A stretch of 8,828 nt of DNA. It comes from Clostridiales bacterium (lineage in GTDB: Bacteria > Bacillota > Clostridia > Oscillospirales > Oscillospiraceae). Location: positions 1 through 8,828 of the forward strand of contig JAJQFX010000045.1 in NCBI GenBank assembly GCA_021200895.1, given 5' to 3'. Positions 6,351 through 8,828 of the stretch are shown here, piece after piece. Position numbers and translations under genes: made by a program. The notes under the pieces are model-generated. The model was not told the DNA's origin, did no database searches, and worked only from the letters and a program-made list of their open reading frames with translations. The first letter of the stretch is position 1. Every line of letters begins with the position of its first letter.

Positions 6351-7340
6351 ATGGCGATTAAGTATTACGTCCGCAAAAGCTGGGAGGACACGTCCACCCA
6401 GCAGGGGGCCTATAACGTCCTGTCCAACGCCGTGGCCGTCTGTGACAGCGACACCGATTACCGGGTGTATGACGCGGCGGGGACGCTGATTTACAATCCC
6501 CTGTACTACGTCCGGCCGTCCTGGGCCGATGCGGACAAACAGTCCGGGGCCTATCGCGTCTACGCCAACGCCACCGCCGACGCGGACAAGCGGAGATACC
6601 GGGTGTATGACTACCTGGGGGTGCCCCGTTACCCCATCCCCTTCACGGTGCAGTTGACCGCCGCCACGCCCTACTACACCGCCGCAGATGGGGCGGAACA
6701 GGCCGGAACCGCCAGCAAGGGGATTTACACCATCACCGAGATTAAGAGCCCCTACGGTTATCTCAAGAGCGGCGCGGGCTGGTTGGATTTGCGCAACCTG
6801 GATGTGTACGGCGCGGAGGCAGCGGACAGCGCCACGCCCCTGAGCCTGGCGGCCAATAACGTAGCCGACGTGTACGGCTGCGCCATCGGCTGCAAGCACG
6901 TCTCCGGGAGCTACACCTGGGCCACGGCCATGTCCAAAAAGCAGGTCAACTGCGCGATTGTAGCGTCCCGCGTGGCGTACCTGGCGGGGCTGACCGGCAA
7001 GGACAAGCTGATTAGCCACACCACGGCGGTCAAGTCCAACATCACCACCCAAAAGGGTACCATCTCCAAGGCTATGTCCGGCTACAGCAATCTGGATTTG
7101 ACCAAATGCTCGGTCAAATGGGTGGGCAAGACCTACGCAAACCTCGCGGCCAAGTACAAGGTGCCTGGGGCTATCTACGTCTACGACAGCAACATCGCCG
7201 TGTGCGGCGGGGATGGGGTGATTTATAGCTGCAACAACGGCAGCAATCAGCTGTCCAATGGGGTTTATGTGAAAAACGCCATGACGAGCGGGTATTGCTT
7301 CACTTCGCCGGTGCTTGTAGTCATCCTCCCTAATAGCTGA
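6351..7340 (+). CDS. Modular cell-wall-associated phage protein: two SPOR-like repeats, SH3b-like domain, Cys-containing C-terminal domain
   Basis: ATG 6351 has GAGGAGG at 6337-6343, seven bases upstream, inside the previous gene's end. Residues 5-47 and about 50-86 are two copies of a YYVR-x-SW-x-D...GAY-x-V...Y-x-VYD module, known as a wall-binding repeat fused to phage amidases. Residues about 95-155 form an SH3b-like segment (VQLTAATPYYTAADG, KGIYTITE, GYLKSGAGWLDL). The C-terminal 160 residues contain CAIGCKHVSG, an NCAIVAS helix start with Cys201, ISHT with His223, and GAIYVYDSN...GDGVIYSCN. That order resembles a divergent NlpC/P60 or papain-like peptidase fold, but the usual His after the YVYD strand is not obvious. 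No signal peptide is visible. The position before the holin suggests peptidoglycan binding or cleavage. Wall binding is likely; enzymatic activity is speculative. Confidence 0.8.
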   Translation: MAIKYYVRKSWEDTSTQQGAYNVLSNAVAVCDSDTDYRVYDAAGTLIYNPLYYVRPSWADADKQSGAYRVYANATADADKRRYRVYDYLGVPRYPIPFTVQLTAATPYYTAADGAEQAGTASKGIYTITEIKSPYGYLKSGAGWLDLRNLDVYGAEAADSATPLSLAANNVADVYGCAIGCKHVSGSYTWATAMSKKQVNCAIVASRVAYLAGLTGKDKLISHTTAVKSNITTQKGTISKAMSGYSNLDLTKCSVKWVGKTYANLAAKYKVPGAIYVYDSNIAVCGGDGVIYSCNNGSNQLSNGVYVKNAMTSGYCFTSPVLVVILPNS

Positions 7341-7349
7341 GGTGGCCGG

Positions 7350-7637
7350 ATGAGTGAAGCAGTGATTGCGGCAGTTATCACGGGCGTGCTGAGCCTGGTG
7401 GGGGTCATCATCTCCAACCTGGCCACCGCCCACAAAACGGAGACGGACATCAAAACCTCCCAGGCCGTCACCGACACGAAGCTGGACGAACTGACCCGGG
7501 AGGTGCGGGAACACAACCAATTTGCCAAACGGATGCCGGTGGTAGAAGAGCAAATCAAGGTCATCAATCACCGGATTGCCGATTTGGAGAGCGCAGAAAG
7601 GACGGAACACAATGAAAACCATCATCGAGAGGATTAA
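7350..7637 (+). CDS. XhlA-like membrane-anchored coiled-coil lysis protein (95 aa)
   Basis: ATG 7350 has GAGGTG at 7339-7344 overlapping the previous stop. One transmembrane helix lies at about residues 4-24 (VIAAVITGVLSLVGVIISNL). A charged coiled coil follows with TDTKLDELTREVREHNQF, VVEEQIKVINHRIADLE, and a His-rich acidic end. This one-helix-plus-coil plan, and the EEQIK-x-x-NHRI-x-DLE motif, are seen in small proteins encoded directly before holins in Firmicutes phages, similar in layout to XhlA of PBSX. It may assist holin function or act as an accessory holin. The last 26 bp overlap the holin gene. Confidence 0.8.
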   Translation: MSEAVIAAVITGVLSLVGVIISNLATAHKTETDIKTSQAVTDTKLDELTREVREHNQFAKRMPVVEEQIKVINHRIADLESAERTEHNENHHRED

Positions 7638-7827
7638 AAACAGCGCATGGCTGAAAGCCGCCGGTATCCGGTCGGTGAAAACCATGGCACAGACCGCTGC
7701 GGCCGCTATCGGTACCAGCTACGTCCTGAGTGACGTGAACTGGCTTGCCACGGTCAGCGCGGCGGTGCTGGCCGGGGTGCTGTCCATGCTGACCAGCGTG
7801 GCCGGTCTGCCGGAGGTGGACGCATGA
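7612..7827 (+). CDS. Phage holin, r1t-like (71 aa)
   Basis: The start is ATG 7612 with AAAGGA at 7597-7602, nine bases upstream; the longer TTG start at 7576 lies inside the upstream gene and has no ribosome binding site. A short basic amphipathic N-terminus (MKTIIERIKNSAWLKAAGIR) is followed by two hydrophobic helices, about residues 26-40 (AQTAAAAIGTSYVLS) and 43-65 (NWLATVSAAVLAGVLSMLTS), ending AGLPEVDA. This pattern, including WL-x-AAGIR-x-x-KT-x-AQT and LTSVAGLPE, matches the lactococcal r1t holin family. The holin would oligomerise in the membrane and permit lysin action at the end of infection. The gene overlaps its neighbour on both sides, which places it in a coupled lysis cassette. 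Confidence 0.88.
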   Translation: MKTIIERIKNSAWLKAAGIRSVKTMAQTAAAAIGTSYVLSDVNWLATVSAAVLAGVLSMLTSVAGLPEVDA

Positions 7828-7997
7828 CGACCGAAACCAAGCGCGAACTTATTAAGGCGTTTGCCTATGGCCTGACCGCCGAGAAAGTGGCGGACGTGGA
7901 GGGCCTGACGCTGGAGGAAGCTGTGGCCTTTGAAAAGGCCAACGCCAACGAAATCCAGGAGCGGCAGGCGGAGCTGAAGGAAGCCGGGTGGATGTAA
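7824..7997 (+). CDS. Small uncharacterised protein between holin and lysin (57 aa)
   Basis: ATG 7824 overlaps the holin stop (ATGA) and has GGAGGTGG at 7812-7819. The product, MTTETKRELIKAFAYGLTAE and onward to KEAGWM, is all helical. AFAYGLTAEKVADVEGLTLEE resembles a helix-turn-helix, and a charged helix follows. Similar short genes with an AFAYG motif and a KEAG ending occur between holin and lysin in clostridial phages; I know of no function. It ends by overlapping the lysin start (TAATG). The gene is too short for most ORF filters, but the ribosome binding site and both overlaps support it. Confidence 0.78.
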   Translation: MTTETKRELIKAFAYGLTAEKVADVEGLTLEEAVAFEKANANEIQERQAELKEAGWM

Positions 7998-8828
7998 TGT
8001 CTACCATCTATCGCGGCATCGATGTCTCCAAGTGGCAAGGTACCATCGACTGGAGCAAGGTGGCCGCTGACGGCATCAAATTTGCCTTTATCCGGGCGGG
8101 GTACGGCAGCAGCGCGTCCCAGAAGGACAGCAAATTTGAATCTAACTACGAGGGCGCGAAGGCTGCCGGGCTGCTGGTGGGCGCGTACTGGTACAGCTAC
8201 GCCACCACTGAGGCCGGAGGACGGGCAGAGGCCGCCGCCTGTCTGTAGGTCATTGCGGGCAAGGACTTTGACTTGCCCATCTACTTTGACCAGGAATACG
8301 AGAAGTCCATCGTCGCCCTGAGCAACACCACCCGGACGGCCATCTGCAAGGCGTTTTGCGCCGCCATCCAGGCCGGGGGCTACACCCCGGGCATCTACGC
8401 CAGCACCGACTGGCTGAACAATAAGCTGAACTATACGGAGCTGACCGATTACAGTATTTGGGCGGCGCAGTACGCCAGCAAATGCACCTGTAAGGCCAGT
8501 TATGACATCTGGCAGTACAGCAGCAAGGGCAGCGTGTCCGGCATCTCCGGCAGCGTAGATATGGACTATCTGTATCATCTGCCGGGTAGCGCAAGCACCA
8601 CCAGCGCAACAACCGCCACAAGCACAGGAGGGTTTGACGTGGCAACATTATCAACTATCAAGAGCGGCAGCACCGGCGCCGAAACCAAGAGTTTGCAATC
8701 CTTGCTCAACGGCAAGGCCGGGGCTGGGCTGGACGTGGACGGCATCTGCGGCACTAAGACCGTGGCAGCCATTAAAAGCTATCAGACGGGCGCAGGGCTG
8801 ACCGTGGACGGGATTTGCGGGGTCAATA
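7997..8828 (+). pseudogene. GH25 lysozyme-type endolysin with in-frame TAG and C-terminal peptidoglycan-binding domain, 3' end outside window
   Basis: The ATG at 7997 overlaps the previous stop; a GTG at 7988 in frame sits better behind AAGGA (7977-7981) and is a possible start. The protein cleaves the glycan chain between N-acetylmuramic acid and N-acetylglucosamine. The GH25 signature is clear: RGIDVSKWQG with Asp9, FAFIRAGYG, AYWYSYA, then IYFDQEYE giving Asp98 and Glu100, which match the catalytic residues of Cellosyl by number. Later GIYAST, IWAAQY, YDIWQYSS and VDMDYL complete the barrel to about residue 195. A Thr/Ser linker (196-210) leads to a PG_binding_1 domain (GSTGAETKSLQSLLN, LDVDGICGTKTVAAIKSYQ), with a second VDG motif at the edge. 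Codon 84 (8246-8248) is TAG; all other codons to the window end are sense. Termination there gives 83 residues without Asp98/Glu100. It could be a single-base mutation, a sequencing error or readthrough. Confidence 0.85.
8626..8641 (+). promoter_or_regulatory. Internal ribosome binding site and GTG start before the wall-binding domain
   Basis: AGGAGG at 8626-8631 is followed seven bases later by GTG 8639, in frame with the endolysin (codon 215), at the junction of the Thr/Ser linker and the peptidoglycan-binding domain. This would make a separate wall-binding subunit. Internal starts of this kind are established for clostridial endolysins CD27L and CTP1L and enterococcal Lys170. A Gly-Gly in the linker (GGA GGG) could also create the motif by chance. 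Confidence 0.6.

Noticed and set aside
6252..7685. Long open frame on the minus strand (477 codons), with another at 4132-4989
   Set aside because: Both lie opposite well-supported plus-strand genes with good ribosome binding sites, span several of those genes, and translate to compositions (Gly/Val/Arg/His-rich) typical of the antisense of G+C-rich coding DNA. No family motif is visible.
7997..8828. Global recoding of TAG to glutamine in this phage
   Set aside because: Only one in-frame TAG is present in nearly 3000 codons of the window, while glutamine is encoded many times by CAG and CAA. A single mutation or error is simpler.

Overview
The window looks like the tail-tip, receptor-binding and lysis part of a siphovirus-type phage or prophage from a Gram-positive, probably clostridial (Oscillospiraceae-like gut), host. 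This rests on G+C-rich sequence, strong AGGAGG-type ribosome binding sites, a long repetitive tail protein, an r1t-type holin, a GH25 lysozyme-type endolysin, and small genes typical of Firmicutes phages. All genes are on the plus strand and packed tightly. Only two gaps are visible, about 50 bp (4239-4288) and 55 bp (5842-5896); elsewhere genes abut or overlap. I see no tRNA, rRNA, IS element, CRISPR array, integrase or convincing promoter.

Layout. (1) 1-4238 is the 3' part of a very large tail protein, built from a 35-residue tandem repeat, duplicated beta-type modules, arrays of 32-residue repeats spaced exactly 96 bp apart, and a beta-rich C-terminus. (2) 4289-4570 and 4567-4971 are two small coupled phage genes; the second resembles the DUF1617 group. 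(3) 4975-5841 is a fibre or adhesin protein ending in a C-type-lectin-like domain of the kind diversified by diversity-generating retroelements (DGRs), followed directly by a 7-bp perfect hairpin. (4) 5897-6232 and 6232-6348 are two small phage genes, the second CD1375/XkdX-like. (5) 6351-7340 is a modular cell-wall-associated protein with two SPOR-like repeats, an SH3b-like segment and a Cys-containing terminal domain. (6) 7350-7637, 7612-7827, 7824-7997 and 7997-8828 form the lysis cassette: an XhlA-like membrane-anchored coiled coil, an r1t-like holin, a 57-residue small protein, and a GH25 plus peptidoglycan-binding endolysin that runs off the window.

How it fits together. The large tail protein and the lectin-domain protein would recognise the host surface. 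The 6351-7340 protein and the endolysin act on or bind peptidoglycan, and the holin gives access or timing. Most ribosome binding sites lie inside the 3' end of the preceding gene, so translation is probably coupled along the whole stretch.

Main points of interest. The last 40 or so codons of the 4975-5841 gene look like a DGR variable region: 15 of 16 putative variable codons end in C or T, as expected from AAY template codons. No template repeat or reverse transcriptase can be seen here, and the intergenic gaps are too short to hold one. The endolysin reading frame has an in-frame TAG at codon 84, before the catalytic DxE motif, but is otherwise intact. It also has a well-placed internal AGGAGG/GTG start that would make a free cell-wall-binding domain.
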